A stretch of 41,481 nt of DNA. It comes from Comamonadaceae bacterium (GTDB lineage Bacteria > Pseudomonadota > Gammaproteobacteria > Burkholderiales > Burkholderiaceae_C). Of the stretch, positions 26,507 to 35,035 are shown piece after piece. A model generated the notes under the pieces. The model worked only from the letters and a program-made list of their open reading frames with translations. It was not told the origin of the DNA and made no database searches. The stretch is from assembly GCA_027486255.1 (NCBI GenBank), contig JAIXPL010000081.1, positions 1 through 41,481 on the forward strand, given 5' to 3'. The stretch's first letter is position 1; the number at the start of each line of letters is the position of its first letter. The position numbers and the translations under genes were made by a program.

Positions 26507-27745
26507 TCAGGCGAGTGCAGGCTCTGCGGCCTCTTGCGATTGAGGCTCCTGGGCCAGGCAGTTGCCTACGTTCCAGCCGTAGAGCCACTCCACGGCATCG
26601 TAGAAGCGTTCGGGCGAACGGCCGCGCCAGAGGTCGTTGCGCACCAGGCGCTCCACACCCTTGGCATGGTAGATGCGGCCCATCTCCCGGCCCGACAGCA
26701 CGATGCGCGCAGTGCGGGCGATGCGCGAACGCTGGTAGAGCTCGAGTGCGCGCGGCCAGTCATTGCCCGTCACGCGCAAGGCCTCGCCCAGCGTGACGGC
26801 GTCTTCGAGGGCCATGCAGGCGCCCTGGGCCATGTATTGCGTGGTCGGATGCGCGGCATCGCCGAGTAAGGTGACGCGGCCAAAGCTCCACTGGCCGATG
26901 GGATCGCGGTCGGCCGTGGCCCAACGCTTCCAGCTCTTGGGCAGGTCGATCAGCTGGCGGGCCTTGGGAAGAATGTCCTGAAAGTAGCTTTGCACCTCTT
27001 CCTTGCTGCCTTCGGTGATGCCCCACTCTTCCTGCTTGCGGCTGTGGAAGGTGACCACCACGTTGTACTGCTCGCCACCGCGCAGCGGGTAGTGCACCAG
27101 GTGGCAGTTCGGGCCCACCCAGATGCTGGCCGCGTTCCATTTGAGTTCGTCAGGAAAGTCCTTCTGGTCGACCACGGCGCGGTACACCACGTGGCCGGTG
27201 ACGCGGGCCGCATCGCCCACAAACTGCTCGCGCACCACGGACTTGACGCCATCGGCGCCAATGAGCGCCACGCCGCGGTAGCGCTTGCCGTGCTGGTCGG
27301 TGATGGTCACACCCTCGGCGTCCTGCTCGACGCGCTCGATGCGGATGCTGGTGAAGATCTCCACCTGGCCGCTCTCCTGCGCGCCTTCGAGCAGGGAGAA
27401 ATGCACGTCGGCGCGGTGGATCACGGCGTAGGGATTGCCAAAGCGCTGGCGAAACTTGTCGTCGGTGGGGATCTTGCCGACCTGGTAGCCGTCGAGCGCG
27501 TCGTGCATCACCATGAAGTCGGTGAACACCGAGCGGCTGCGGGTCTTCTGGCCCACGCCCAAGGCGTCGAAGGCATGGAAGGCATTGGGGCCAAGCTGGA
27601 TGCCCGCACCGATTTCGCCGATTTCGGGCGCTTGCTCGAACACCTGGACCTTGAAACCCTGACGCACCAAGGCCAGGGCGGCGGCGACGCCGCCGATGCC
27701 ACCACCGGCCACGAGCACTGGCAAAGAATTTTCAGCTGCAGACAT
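26507..27745 (-). CDS. nagX: 3-hydroxybenzoate 6-hydroxylase (FAD monooxygenase)
   Basis: A 412-residue class A flavoprotein hydroxylase. It has the FAD-binding GGGIGG at 14-19, the GADGVKSVVR DG-motif near residue 165 and the second FAD motif LLGDAAHPTTQYMAQG near residue 300. With NAD(P)H and O2 such enzymes turn 3-hydroxybenzoate into gentisate. The ATG at 27745 follows GAGGAGA. It is first in an operon with gentisate dioxygenase, fumarylpyruvate hydrolase and maleylpyruvate isomerase, which is the reason for choosing 3-hydroxybenzoate 6-hydroxylase over salicylate 1-hydroxylase, a close paralogue that would yield catechol. An enzyme making gentisate from salicylate is usually a Rieske system, absent here. 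Confidence 0.86.
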   Translation of the reverse strand: MSAAENSLPVLVAGGGIGGVAAALALVRQGFKVQVFEQAPEIGEIGAGIQLGPNAFHAFDALGVGQKTRSRSVFTDFMVMHDALDGYQVGKIPTDDKFRQRFGNPYAVIHRADVHFSLLEGAQESGQVEIFTSIRIERVEQDAEGVTITDQHGKRYRGVALIGADGVKSVVREQFVGDAARVTGHVVYRAVVDQKDFPDELKWNAASIWVGPNCHLVHYPLRGGEQYNVVVTFHSRKQEEWGITEGSKEEVQSYFQDILPKARQLIDLPKSWKRWATADRDPIGQWSFGRVTLLGDAAHPTTQYMAQGACMALEDAVTLGEALRVTGNDWPRALELYQRSRIARTARIVLSGREMGRIYHAKGVERLVRNDLWRGRSPERFYDAVEWLYGWNVGNCLAQEPQSQEAAEPALA

Positions 27746-27791
27746 GCCTTGTCTCCTCAGAGGGGGATAAATCGATTTCCAGAAAGCGCAA

Positions 27792-27820
27792 ATAATATGC
27801 ATGCATATCTTTAGCGTCAA
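27792..27820 (-). promoter_or_regulatory. Sigma-70 promoter of the 3-hydroxybenzoate/gentisate operon
   Basis: On the minus strand, -35 TTGACG (complement of 27815-27820), a 17-bp spacer and -10 TATTAT (complement of 27792-27797), close to consensus. Transcription would begin near 27785, about 40 nt before the nagX ATG. The palindrome at 27795-27808 covers half of the -10 and much of the spacer. Confidence 0.65.
27795..27808. promoter_or_regulatory. Perfect 14-bp palindrome ATATGCATGCATAT, candidate repressor operator
   Basis: A fully symmetrical 14-mer placed over the -10 and spacer of the nagX promoter and 36 bp before the divergent srkA ATG. This placement is classic for a repressor such as a MarR or GntR-type protein that releases DNA on binding an aromatic acid. 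No dedicated regulator gene is next to the operon, so the protein that binds is unknown; the MarR-like gene at 18565 is one candidate in the window, but its own putative site reads differently. Confidence 0.55.
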
Positions 27821-27843
27821 GTATCAGGGGGCACAATCCCCAG

Positions 27844-28881
27844 ATGACCGCCGAAAGCCTGCATCCGTATGACCAATTAACCCCCGACGTGGTGCTGGAT
27901 GCCCTGGCCAGCGTGGGGCTTTTTGGCGACGGGCGGCTGACGGCGCTGTCGAGCTATGAAAACCGGGTGTACCAGGCCAGCCTGGAAGACGCCGCGCCCG
28001 ACACCGGCCTGGCCGCGGGGCAGAGCGTGGTGCTCAAGTTTTACCGTCCCGGGCGCTGGAGCGATGCGCAAATTGAAGAAGAGCATGCGCTGGCCGCCGA
28101 GCTCTTGGCGGCCGAGGTGCCCATGGTGGCCGCCCTGGTGCTGCAGGGCCACACGCTGCACCACCACGCGGGCTTTTCCTTCAGTGTGAGCCCGCGCCGG
28201 GGCGGGCGCAGGCCTGAGCTCGAAGACCTGAACGTGCTGGAATGGATAGGCCGATTCCTGGGGCGGCTGCACACGGTGGGCGCGCAGCGGCCTTTCATGC
28301 ACCGGCCGGCTCTGAACCCTCAGACCTACGGTGAGGCGAGCCGCCAGGTGCTGCTGGCGGGCAACTACCTGCCGCTGGACATGGCCTCGCGCTGGGAGCG
28401 TGCTTTCGAGGAGGCGCTGCAGGTGGCGCGCGGCATCTGGGACGAGGTGGCGGGCCAAAGCGAGCTGCAGCTCATCCGCCTGCATGCCGACTGCCACCCG
28501 GGCAACATCCTCTGGACACCGGAAGGCAGCCCGGGGGCCGGACCGCACTTTGTGGACCTGGACGATGCCCGCACGGGCCCCGCCGTGCAAGACCTGTGGA
28601 TGCTGCTGTCAGGAGAACGCCCCCAGCAACTGCAGCAACTGGGCGCCCTGGTGGACGGCTACGAGGAGTTCCGCGAACTGGACCGGCGCGAGCTGCGGCT
28701 CATTGAGGTGCTGCGCACCCTGCGGCTGGTGCACTACAGCGCCTGGCTGGCCCAACGCTGGAGCGACCCGATCTTCCCGCCCAATTTCCCGTGGTTCGGC
28801 TCCAGCGACTACTGGAAAGGCCAGGTCGACATGTTGGTGGAGCAGACCGAGGCCATGCTGCAAGCGCCGCTGGTGGCCTGA
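27844..28881 (+). CDS. srkA: Stress response kinase A (SrkA/YihE/RdoA family)
   Basis: A 345-residue aminoglycoside-phosphotransferase-fold Ser/Thr kinase. In E. coli SrkA limits stress-induced death by countering MazF. The nucleotide-binding front part includes SSYENRVYQASLED and VVLKFYRPGRW; the catalytic loop HADCHPGNIL has Asp216 and the metal-binding DLDDARTGP follows near residue 238. WFGSSDYWKGQVDMLVEQTEAML at the end is typical. It diverges from the gentisate operon with only 98 bp between the starts, and is unlikely to be functionally linked. Length and motifs fit the family well. Confidence 0.9.
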   Translation: MTAESLHPYDQLTPDVVLDALASVGLFGDGRLTALSSYENRVYQASLEDAAPDTGLAAGQSVVLKFYRPGRWSDAQIEEEHALAAELLAAEVPMVAALVLQGHTLHHHAGFSFSVSPRRGGRRPELEDLNVLEWIGRFLGRLHTVGAQRPFMHRPALNPQTYGEASRQVLLAGNYLPLDMASRWERAFEEALQVARGIWDEVAGQSELQLIRLHADCHPGNILWTPEGSPGAGPHFVDLDDARTGPAVQDLWMLLSGERPQQLQQLGALVDGYEEFRELDRRELRLIEVLRTLRLVHYSAWLAQRWSDPIFPPNFPWFGSSDYWKGQVDMLVEQTEAMLQAPLVA

Positions 28882-28928
28882 AGGCCCCACACACAGGCCC
28901 CTGAGCAGCCCCGGGGTGCAAGCCATAC

Positions 28929-28952
28929 CCGACTAGGGAATCCCAGAGTCGG
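28929..28952. promoter_or_regulatory. Inverted repeat CCGACT-N12-AGTCGG upstream of the tandem Bug genes
   Basis: A perfect 6-bp inverted repeat whose centre contains a second symmetry, GGGA-A-TCCC. It lies in the 147-bp gap between srkA and the Bug gene at 29029, about 77 bp before the start. Either a dimeric regulator site or a hairpin (srkA terminator without T-run). No clear -35/-10 pair was found in the rest of the gap. Confidence 0.4.
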
Positions 28953-29028
28953 AGCAGCCCACTGGGGCACTTAGGATCGTAAACAATCCCCACCTCACTC
29001 ATTGAGCCTGTTCACTATGGAGACACGC

Positions 29029-29997
29029 ATGCAACGACGTTCCTTGCTTCTGGGCAGCCTGCTGCTGGGCGCCGCCACCTGGGCGAGCGCACAGGGCGCC
29101 TGGCCCGCCCGCCCCATCACCATGATCGTGCCCTTCCCGCCCGGCGGCCTGGCCGACATCGTGGCCCGCCCCGTGGCCGAGGCGCTCTCGCGCGAACTCG
29201 GCCAAAGCGTCGTCATTGAAAACAAGGCCGGTGCCGGTGGCGGCATCGGCATGGGCCTGGCTGCCAAGGCCAAGCCGGATGGCTACACCGTGCTCATGGC
29301 GCTGTCCTCGCTCACGGTGATCCCCGAAGCCGACGTGATCCTGAACCGCCCGGCCATGTTTGCGCTGCAGGACCTGCGTCCGATCGCGCGCTTCACCGCC
29401 GATCCGACGGTTCTGGCCGTGCGGGCCGATTCGCCTTGGAAAACCGTCAAGGACTTCGTGGACGACGCCAAGCGCCGCCCCGGTGGCATCAACTACGGCT
29501 CCTCGGGCAATTACGGCACCATGCACGTGCCCATGGAAATCCTGGCGCAGACCGCCGGCATCAAGCTCACGCACGTGCCCTTCACGGGCGCGGGGCCGGC
29601 CGTGGTGGCCCTGCTGGGCGGACAGATTGAGGCGGTCTCCTCCGGCCCGGCCACGGTGCTGCAGCACGTCAGGGCTGGCAAGCTGCGCGTGCTCGGCCAC
29701 TGGGGCACGAGCGCGCTGACGAGCATGCCTGATGCCCCCGCACTCAAAGATGCGGGCTACAACGCGGAGTACGCCCAGTGGTCGGGCCTGTTCATTCCGG
29801 CAGGCACGCCCGAGCCGATCGCGCAGCGCCTGCGTGCGGCCGCCCGCGTCGCCGCCCAGGACGCCAAGGTGCGTGAGGTGATCGGCAACGCCGGCAGCCC
29901 CATCCTCTACCAGGACAGCCCCGATTTCGAACGTTATGTCCAAGCCGACGCCCGGCGCATGGCCGAGGTGGTCAAGCGCATCGGCAAGGTCGAGTAA
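29029..29997 (+). CDS. Bug-family (TctC) solute receptor, first of a tandem pair
   Basis: A 322-residue periplasmic receptor. The ATG at 29029 follows GGAGA and starts a clean signal peptide (MQRRSLLLGSLLLGAATWASAQ); in-frame starts at 29002 and 29017 lack that spacing. Bug motifs: MIVPFPPGGLADIVARPVAEALSREL, VVIENKAGAGGGIGMG and INYGSSGNYGTMHVPMEIL. It is followed 30 nt later by a second Bug gene and then by a ModA-like gene, all in one direction. No tctA/tctB is near, so this is another orphan receptor. Ligand unknown. Confidence 0.88.
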   Translation: MQRRSLLLGSLLLGAATWASAQGAWPARPITMIVPFPPGGLADIVARPVAEALSRELGQSVVIENKAGAGGGIGMGLAAKAKPDGYTVLMALSSLTVIPEADVILNRPAMFALQDLRPIARFTADPTVLAVRADSPWKTVKDFVDDAKRRPGGINYGSSGNYGTMHVPMEILAQTAGIKLTHVPFTGAGPAVVALLGGQIEAVSSGPATVLQHVRAGKLRVLGHWGTSALTSMPDAPALKDAGYNAEYAQWSGLFIPAGTPEPIAQRLRAAARVAAQDAKVREVIGNAGSPILYQDSPDFERYVQADARRMAEVVKRIGKVE

Positions 29998-30027
29998 GCA
30001 CCCCACCCCTTTCAAGGAAACCCATTC

Positions 30028-31008
30028 ATGCAACGCAAGCAATTCATTCGCTCGGCCCTGGCCTTGGTGGGCCTGGCCGCCGTGATGGCGCAGGCCCCAG
30101 CCAGCGCTCAGGCCTACCCGAACCGGCCCGTCAAGATCGTGGTGCCCTTTGCCACAGGCGGCCCGGCCGACGTGTACGCCCGCTTCATTGCCCAGCGCCT
30201 CTCGGACAGCCTGGGCCAGAGCTTTGTGGTGGAGAACAGGCCCGGTGGCGGCTCGGTGATCGGCACGGACCTCGCGGCCAAGGCCCCCGCTGATGGCTAC
30301 ACCCTGCTCATGATGAGCAACACGCACACCGTCAACGAAACGCTGATCCCGAACAAGCCCTTCCAGCTGATGCGCGACTTCGTTGGCGTGGCCCCCATCA
30401 ATTACTCTGACCTGGTGCTGGTGGCGCACCCCAGCGTGAGCGCCAACAGCCTGCGCGAGCTCCTCGCCCAGGCCAAGGCCAACCCGGGCAAGATGAACTA
30501 CGCCTCCTCGGGCCCCGGCACGCCTTATCACATGGCCGGCGAGCTGCTCAAGAGCATGGCGGGCATTGACGTGGTGCACGTGCCCTACAAGGGCAGCTCC
30601 GGCGCCCGCACCGACGTGATTGGCGGCCAGGTGCAGCTGATGTTCGATGCCGTCACCACCATGACCGAACAGGTCAAGGCCGGCAAGGTCAAGGCCCTGG
30701 CCACCAGCGGCCGCGCCCGCTCTGACGTGCTGCCCGAGGTGCCCACGCTCAGCGAAGCGGGCGTGCCCGGCTACGAGTCCACCATCTGGCTGGGCATCAT
30801 GGCTCCCCGTGGCACGCCGCAGGAAGTGGTGAACCGGCTCAACGACGCCATCAGCAAGATTGTGGGTACGGCTGAGCTCAAGCAGCAGTGGAGCCGCCAA
30901 GGTGCCGTGCCCATGGTCATGAACCAAGCGGCCTTCACCAAGTACCTGAACGACGACATCGCCAAGTGGGCGGGCGTGATCAGGTCCGCCAACATCAAGC
31001 TCGACTGA
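30028..31008 (+). CDS. Bug-family (TctC) solute receptor, second of a tandem pair
   Basis: A 326-residue periplasmic receptor with a signal peptide to about residue 28 (ending PASAQ). Motifs: IVVPFATGGPADVYARFIAQRL, FVVENRPGGGSVIGTDLAAKAPADGYTLL and MNYASSGPGTPYHMAGELL. AAGGA stands before the ATG. It is clearly diverged from its neighbour at 29029, so the pair is not a recent duplication; the two may bind different ligands of one pathway. The next gene begins 20 nt later. Confidence 0.9.
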   Translation: MQRKQFIRSALALVGLAAVMAQAPASAQAYPNRPVKIVVPFATGGPADVYARFIAQRLSDSLGQSFVVENRPGGGSVIGTDLAAKAPADGYTLLMMSNTHTVNETLIPNKPFQLMRDFVGVAPINYSDLVLVAHPSVSANSLRELLAQAKANPGKMNYASSGPGTPYHMAGELLKSMAGIDVVHVPYKGSSGARTDVIGGQVQLMFDAVTTMTEQVKAGKVKALATSGRARSDVLPEVPTLSEAGVPGYESTIWLGIMAPRGTPQEVVNRLNDAISKIVGTAELKQQWSRQGAVPMVMNQAAFTKYLNDDIAKWAGVIRSANIKLD

Positions 31009-31027
31009 GTCTGGCCGATTGCCTCGT

Positions 31028-31732
31028 ATGAACGCCTTGAACCTGCTCAGCGGCGGCGCCGCCAACGGCCTGGTCAACCGCATCCAGCCTCGCTTTCAGG
31101 CACTCACCGGCCTGTCCATCCAGGGCACCTTCAGTGCCGTGGGTCAGATGAAGGAGTCTCTGCTGGCGGGTGCGCCCTGCGACCTCATCATCCTCTCGGA
31201 CGCCCTGATTGCAGACCTGATGGCGGCCGGCCGCCTGGAGCCAGGCAGCGCCCGGCCGCTGGGCGTGGTCAAGACGGGGGTGTGCGTGCCGCAGGGCCAG
31301 GCCGCGGTTGACGTGCGCGACGAGGCGGCCCTGGCCCGCACGCTGGCCGCCGCCCAGGCGATTTACTTTCCCGACCCGGTCAAGGCCACAGCGGGCATCC
31401 ACTTCATGAAGGTGCTGCAGCGCCTGGGCCTGGACCAGACCATGGCCTCCAGGCTGCGGGTGTTTCCCAACGGCCAGACGGCCATGGCCACCATGGCCCG
31501 GGATGCCCAGGCCGGGCAACAAGGCCTGGTGGGCTGCACCCAGGTGACCGAGATCCTCAACACCCCAGGCGTGTCGCTGTGCGGCATGCTGCCGCCGGGC
31601 TTTGAGCTGCTGACGGTCTACACCGCAGCGGTGGTGCGCGGCGCCCCTGGCGCTGCAGCGGCCCAGCAGCTGATCGAGCTGCTCACCGACGCCGAGAGCG
31701 CACCCGTGCGCCAGGCCTGCGGCTTCGACTGA
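31028..31732 (+). CDS. ModA-like substrate-binding-domain protein without a signal peptide
   Basis: A 234-residue protein with a type 2 periplasmic binding fold of the molybdate-receptor (ModA/SBP_bac_11) kind: NLLSGGAANGLVNRIQPRFQALTG, then SAVGQMKESLLAGAPCDLIILSDALIADLMAAGRL, and the C-terminal ELLTVYTAAVV strand. The N-terminus MNALNLLSGG has no signal sequence and a longer in-frame TTG start adds only three residues, so the protein appears cytoplasmic. It is 20 nt downstream of two exported Bug receptors. No modB/modC is present. It may be a cytoplasmic ligand carrier or sensor. The fold is probable; the job is unknown. Confidence 0.75.
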   Translation: MNALNLLSGGAANGLVNRIQPRFQALTGLSIQGTFSAVGQMKESLLAGAPCDLIILSDALIADLMAAGRLEPGSARPLGVVKTGVCVPQGQAAVDVRDEAALARTLAAAQAIYFPDPVKATAGIHFMKVLQRLGLDQTMASRLRVFPNGQTAMATMARDAQAGQQGLVGCTQVTEILNTPGVSLCGMLPPGFELLTVYTAAVVRGAPGAAAAQQLIELLTDAESAPVRQACGFD

Positions 31733-31745
31733 AGCGCGCCTTCAG
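31729..31745. terminator. Hairpin spanning both stop codons of convergent genes
   Basis: CTGAAG-CGCGC-CTTCAG, a perfect 6-bp stem in which the left arm contains the TGA of the ModA-like gene and the right arm contains the stop of the HAD gene on the other strand. It lacks a T-run. A bidirectional stop or stabilising structure is likely. Confidence 0.4.
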
Positions 31746-32437
31746 CAGCCCAGCAGCTCGGCGAGGTGACCCATGTCGCGGGCATGCAGGTCGTTGCCCG
31801 GCTGGGGCGAGACGTCCTTGATGTGCTGCGCGCCAAATTCCAGCGGCCGCTCGATGTAGGCGGTCTGCAGGCCACAAGCGCGCGCGGCCGCGAGGTCCTC
31901 ATGGTGGGCAGCGCACAGCATCACCTGCTCGGGCGCCACATCAAAGACCTGGGCCACGCCCAGGTAGGCGGCCGCATCGGGCTTGTAGGCCCGAAACACC
32001 TCGGCCGAGAGAATGCAGTCCCAGGGCAGGCCTGCGCGCTTGGCCATGTTGGTGAGCAGACCGATGTTGCCGTTGGACAGTGTGCTGAGCGTGTACCGCG
32101 TCTTCAGGCGCGCCAGGCCCGCGACGCTGTCGGGCCAGGCGTCTAAGCGGTGCCACACACGGTTCAAATGCACGCGCTCAGGCTCCGTCAGGTGGGCCAG
32201 GCCAAAGCGAGGCAGCAGATCTTCAAGGATGAGCCGGTGCAATTCGTCGATGCGCGTCCAGCCCAACTCGCCTGAGCGCACCCGCTGCATGGCCGGCTGG
32301 TAGCCCGCGCGCCAGGCCAGCGCAAAGGCGTTGGCATCGACCTGCGGGTACAGGGCCTGCACCTCGCGCACGATGGAGCCGTGCCAGTCGACCACAGTGC
32401 CGAAGATGTCGAAGGCCAGGATGCGGGGCTGGGTCAT
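31742..32437 (-). CDS. Haloacid dehalogenase type II-like HAD hydrolase
   Basis: A 231-residue HAD-superfamily protein. Motif I is FDIFGTVVDW with nucleophile Asp10; Arg43 in AWRAGYQPAM, Ser121-Asn122 in LSNGN and Lys152 in YKPD match positions used by L-2-haloacid dehalogenases. The last motif reads AAHHEDLAAAR (Asp181), where characterised dehalogenases have SSNxxD; His178 replaces the Asn, a variant I recall in many betaproteobacterial members. A 2-haloacid dehalogenase is plausible, a phosphatase less so. It lies 19 nt downstream of htpG on the same strand and may share its transcript. Confidence 0.8.
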   Translation of the reverse strand: MTQPRILAFDIFGTVVDWHGSIVREVQALYPQVDANAFALAWRAGYQPAMQRVRSGELGWTRIDELHRLILEDLLPRFGLAHLTEPERVHLNRVWHRLDAWPDSVAGLARLKTRYTLSTLSNGNIGLLTNMAKRAGLPWDCILSAEVFRAYKPDAAAYLGVAQVFDVAPEQVMLCAAHHEDLAAARACGLQTAYIERPLEFGAQHIKDVSPQPGNDLHARDMGHLAELLGC

Positions 32438-32456
32438 GGCGGACGCCGAAGAGCTC

Positions 32457-34340
32457 TCAGGCCAGCAGCGCGTTCACGCGCCGCACATAGGCCGCCGGAT
32501 CCTCCGGCAGGCCACCTTCGGCCAGCAGGGCCTGATCAAACAGGATGTGGGCCAGGTCATCGAAGCTGCCTTCGGCCGCCTCGATTTTCTTGACCAAGGG
32601 GTGCGAGGCGTTGACCTCCAAAATGGGCTTGACGCTGGGCGCGGGCTGGCCGGCGGCCTTGAGCATGCGGGCCAGCTGCATGGACATGCCGCCGTCTTGC
32701 ACCACGAGGCAGGCGGGTGAATCCACCAAGCGCGTGGTGGCGCGCACGTCGGCGGCCTTGTCTTTCAGGGCTTCCTTGAGCTTGTCCAGCACGGGCTTGA
32801 ACTGAGTCTCGGCTTCCTCGGCGGCTTTCTTTTCTTCTTCGTCCTGCAGCTTGCCCAGGTCGACCTGACCCTTGGCCACGGACTGCAGGGGCGTGCCCTC
32901 GAACTCGTGCAGGAATGACAGGGCCCATTCGTCGACCCGGTCGCTCATGAGCAGCACCTCCAGCCCCTTCTTGCGGAAGATCTCCAGCTGCGGGCTGTTC
33001 TTGGCGGCGGCCTGCGTCTCGGCCGTGATGTAGTAAATGGCCTCCTGGCCTTCCTTCATGCGCGCCTTGTAGTCGGCCAGGGCCACGCTCACGGTGTCGG
33101 TGGTGGACGAGGCAAAGCGCAGCAGCTTGGCGATGCGTTCGCGGTTGGCCGTGTCCTCGCCCAGGCCTTCCTTGAGCACGGCGCCGAATTCGGCGTAGAA
33201 GGTCTTGAACTTCTCGGGCTCGTTGGCGGCGAGGTCTTCGATCATGGAGAGCACACGGCGGGTGTTGCCTTCGCGGATGGCCTTGACGGCGCGGCTTTCC
33301 TGCAGGATCTCGCGCGAGACATTCAGGGGCAGGTCGGCTGAATCGACCACGCCCTTGACGAAGCGCAGGTACACCGGCAGCAGCGCCTCGGCGTCGTCCA
33401 TGATGAACACGCGCTTGACGTAGAGCTTCACGCCCGCGGCCTTGTCGCGGTTGTAGAGGTCATGCGGCGCCTTGGCCGGCAGGAACAGGAGCTGGGTGTA
33501 CTCGGTGCTGCCTTCCACCCGGTTGTGCGTGGTGGCCAGCGGTGCCTCGTGGTCGTAGCTGATCTGCTTGTAGAACTCGTCGTACTGCTCCTGGGTGACG
33601 TCTTTCTTGGCACGCGTCCACAGGGCTGTGGCCTTGTTCACCGTCTCCCATTCACCGGTGGCCACCATCTGGCCGGGCTGGTCGTTCTCACCCTCTTTCC
33701 ACTCTTCCTGCGGCATGAGGATGGGCAGGGAAATATGGTCGGAGTACTTGTTGATGATGTCCTTGAGCTTCCAGGCATTGAGGTACTCCAAGGCGTCTTC
33801 CTTCATGTGCAGGATGACGCTGGTGCCACGCTCGGGGCGGGCGATGTCCTGCACCTCAAAGCTGCCCGTGCCCGCGCTGGTCCAGCGCACACCCGCCTCG
33901 ACAGTGGTCCCGGCGCGGCGGCTTTCCACGGTGATCTGGTCGGCCACGATGAAGCCCGAGTAAAAGCCCACGCCGAACTGGCCGATCAGCTGCGCGTCGT
34001 TCTTTTGGTCGCCCGAGAGCTTGGCCATGAACTCGCGCGTGCCGCTCTTGGCGATCGTGCCCAGGTTGTCCATCGCCTCCTGCTTGGTCAGGCCAATGCC
34101 GTTGTCGGCGATGGTCAGGGTGCGGGCCTGCGCATCGAAGCTGACCTTCACCTGCAGGTCCGGCGTGTTTTCAAACAGGGCGCTGTCGTTCAGGGCTTCG
34201 AAGCGCAGCTTGTCGCAGGCATCGGATGCGTTGGAAATGAGCTCCCGCAGAAAGATATCGGGATTGGAATAAAGCGAGTGAGTGACCAGCTGCAGCAGCT
34301 GCGCCACTTCGGCCTGGAAGGAATGGGTTTGTGTGCTCAT
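32457..34340 (-). CDS. htpG: HtpG, bacterial Hsp90 chaperone
   Basis: A 627-residue ATP-dependent chaperone. The GHKL ATPase domain shows [29 protein letters not shown] and [14 protein letters not shown]; the middle domain has [23 protein letters not shown] with its catalytic Arg region, and the C-terminus ends near [10 protein letters not shown] chose the ATG at 34340, not the in-frame ATG at 34352, because the latter is embedded in the -10 of a consensus sigma-32 promoter and would not be on that transcript. No Shine-Dalgarno sequence precedes 34340, and the predicted leader is only a few nt. Heat-shock control is therefore directly supported. Confidence 0.95.
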   Translation of the reverse strand: MSTQTHSFQAEVAQLLQLVTHSLYSNPDIFLRELISNASDACDKLRFEALNDSALFENTPDLQVKVSFDAQARTLTIADNGIGLTKQEAMDNLGTIAKSGTREFMAKLSGDQKNDAQLIGQFGVGFYSGFIVADQITVESRRAGTTVEAGVRWTSAGTGSFEVQDIARPERGTSVILHMKEDALEYLNAWKLKDIINKYSDHISLPILMPQEEWKEGENDQPGQMVATGEWETVNKATALWTRAKKDVTQEQYDEFYKQISYDHEAPLATTHNRVEGSTEYTQLLFLPAKAPHDLYNRDKAAGVKLYVKRVFIMDDAEALLPVYLRFVKGVVDSADLPLNVSREILQESRAVKAIREGNTRRVLSMIEDLAANEPEKFKTFYAEFGAVLKEGLGEDTANRERIAKLLRFASSTTDTVSVALADYKARMKEGQEAIYYITAETQAAAKNSPQLEIFRKKGLEVLLMSDRVDEWALSFLHEFEGTPLQSVAKGQVDLGKLQDEEEKKAAEEAETQFKPVLDKLKEALKDKAADVRATTRLVDSPACLVVQDGGMSMQLARMLKAAGQPAPSVKPILEVNASHPLVKKIEAAEGSFDDLAHILFDQALLAEGGLPEDPAAYVRRVNALLA

Positions 34341-34348
34341 GGAAGCCG

Positions 34349-34376
34349 ACATGGGGACTTGGGTCGCGTTTTCAAG
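34349..34376 (-). promoter_or_regulatory. Sigma-32 heat-shock promoter of htpG
   Basis: On the minus strand, CTTGAAA (complement of 34370-34376), a 13-bp spacer and CCCCATGT (complement of 34349-34356). This equals the E. coli sigma-32 consensus CTTGAAA-N(11-16)-CCCCATNT at every specified position. A start about 3-7 nt downstream falls near 34342-34346, only 2-6 nt before the ATG at 34340. Confidence 0.8.
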
Positions 34377-34423
34377 AGCCCGGCTGTGCCATGATGGCGG
34401 CCCGCACGATCTGCCATTTCCTG

Positions 34424-35035
34424 ATGCCTTTGTCTGAACTCTGGACCCTGCTGGTGCTGGCCACGGCCATGACCTTCACGCCGGGCCCCAACACCACCAT
34501 CTCCACCGCCCTGGCCGCCAACTTTGGCCTCAGGCGGGCCATGCCCTTTGTCTGCTCGGTGCCCGTGGGCTGGGGCGTGCTGCTGAGCCTGTGCGCCCTG
34601 GGTCTGGGCGCCCTGGTGGTGGCTGTGCCGGCACTGGGCTGGGCCATCAAAGTCGTGGGGGTGAGTTACCTTCTGTGGCTGGCCTGGCGCCTGGCGCACA
34701 CCCGCCAGCTGGGCCAGGCCTCGGACGAGTCGCTGAAAGTGGGCTTCGTGCAGGGCGTGGCGCTGCAGTTCGTCAATATCAAGGCCTGGATGCTGGCGCT
34801 GGCGATTGTCAGCGGCTGGGTGGCCGGCCAGGACAACCCCGGCCTGCGCTTTGCCTGGGTGCTGCCCGTGATGCTGTTTTATGCCTTCACCAGCAACCTG
34901 ACCTACGCCCTGGTGGGCTCCCTGCTGCGCGGCTGGCTGGCAGGGCCTGATGGCACGGCGCAGCGCCTGGTGTGGTTCAACCGCGCTATGGCCGGGGTGC
35001 TCACGGCCACGGGCGTGTGGATGCTGCTGCGGTGA
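34424..35035 (+). CDS. LysE/RhtB-family amino acid exporter
   Basis: A 203-residue inner-membrane protein with about six hydrophobic helices. The N-terminal [31 protein letters not shown] carries the TPGPN motif of the LysE/RhtB superfamily. The ATG at 34424 (MPLSELW) is preferred over ATGs at 34391/34394 because it gives the usual N-terminus and length. It diverges from htpG and its stop overlaps the GTG start of the EamA gene. Substrate unknown; relatives export amino acids or their derivatives. It may pair with the following exporter in one transcript. Confidence 0.85.
   Translation: MPLSELWTLLVLATAMTFTPGPNTTISTALAANFGLRRAMPFVCSVPVGWGVLLSLCALGLGALVVAVPALGWAIKVVGVSYLLWLAWRLAHTRQLGQASDESLKVGFVQGVALQFVNIKAWMLALAIVSGWVAGQDNPGLRFAWVLPVMLFYAFTSNLTYALVGSLLRGWLAGPDGTAQRLVWFNRAMAGVLTATGVWMLLR

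Noticed and set aside
28999..31083. Minus-strand open frame of 694 codons spanning two Bug genes
   Set aside because: It crosses two clear genes with ribosome sites and signal peptides on the other strand; its translation is compositionally odd and shows no domain.
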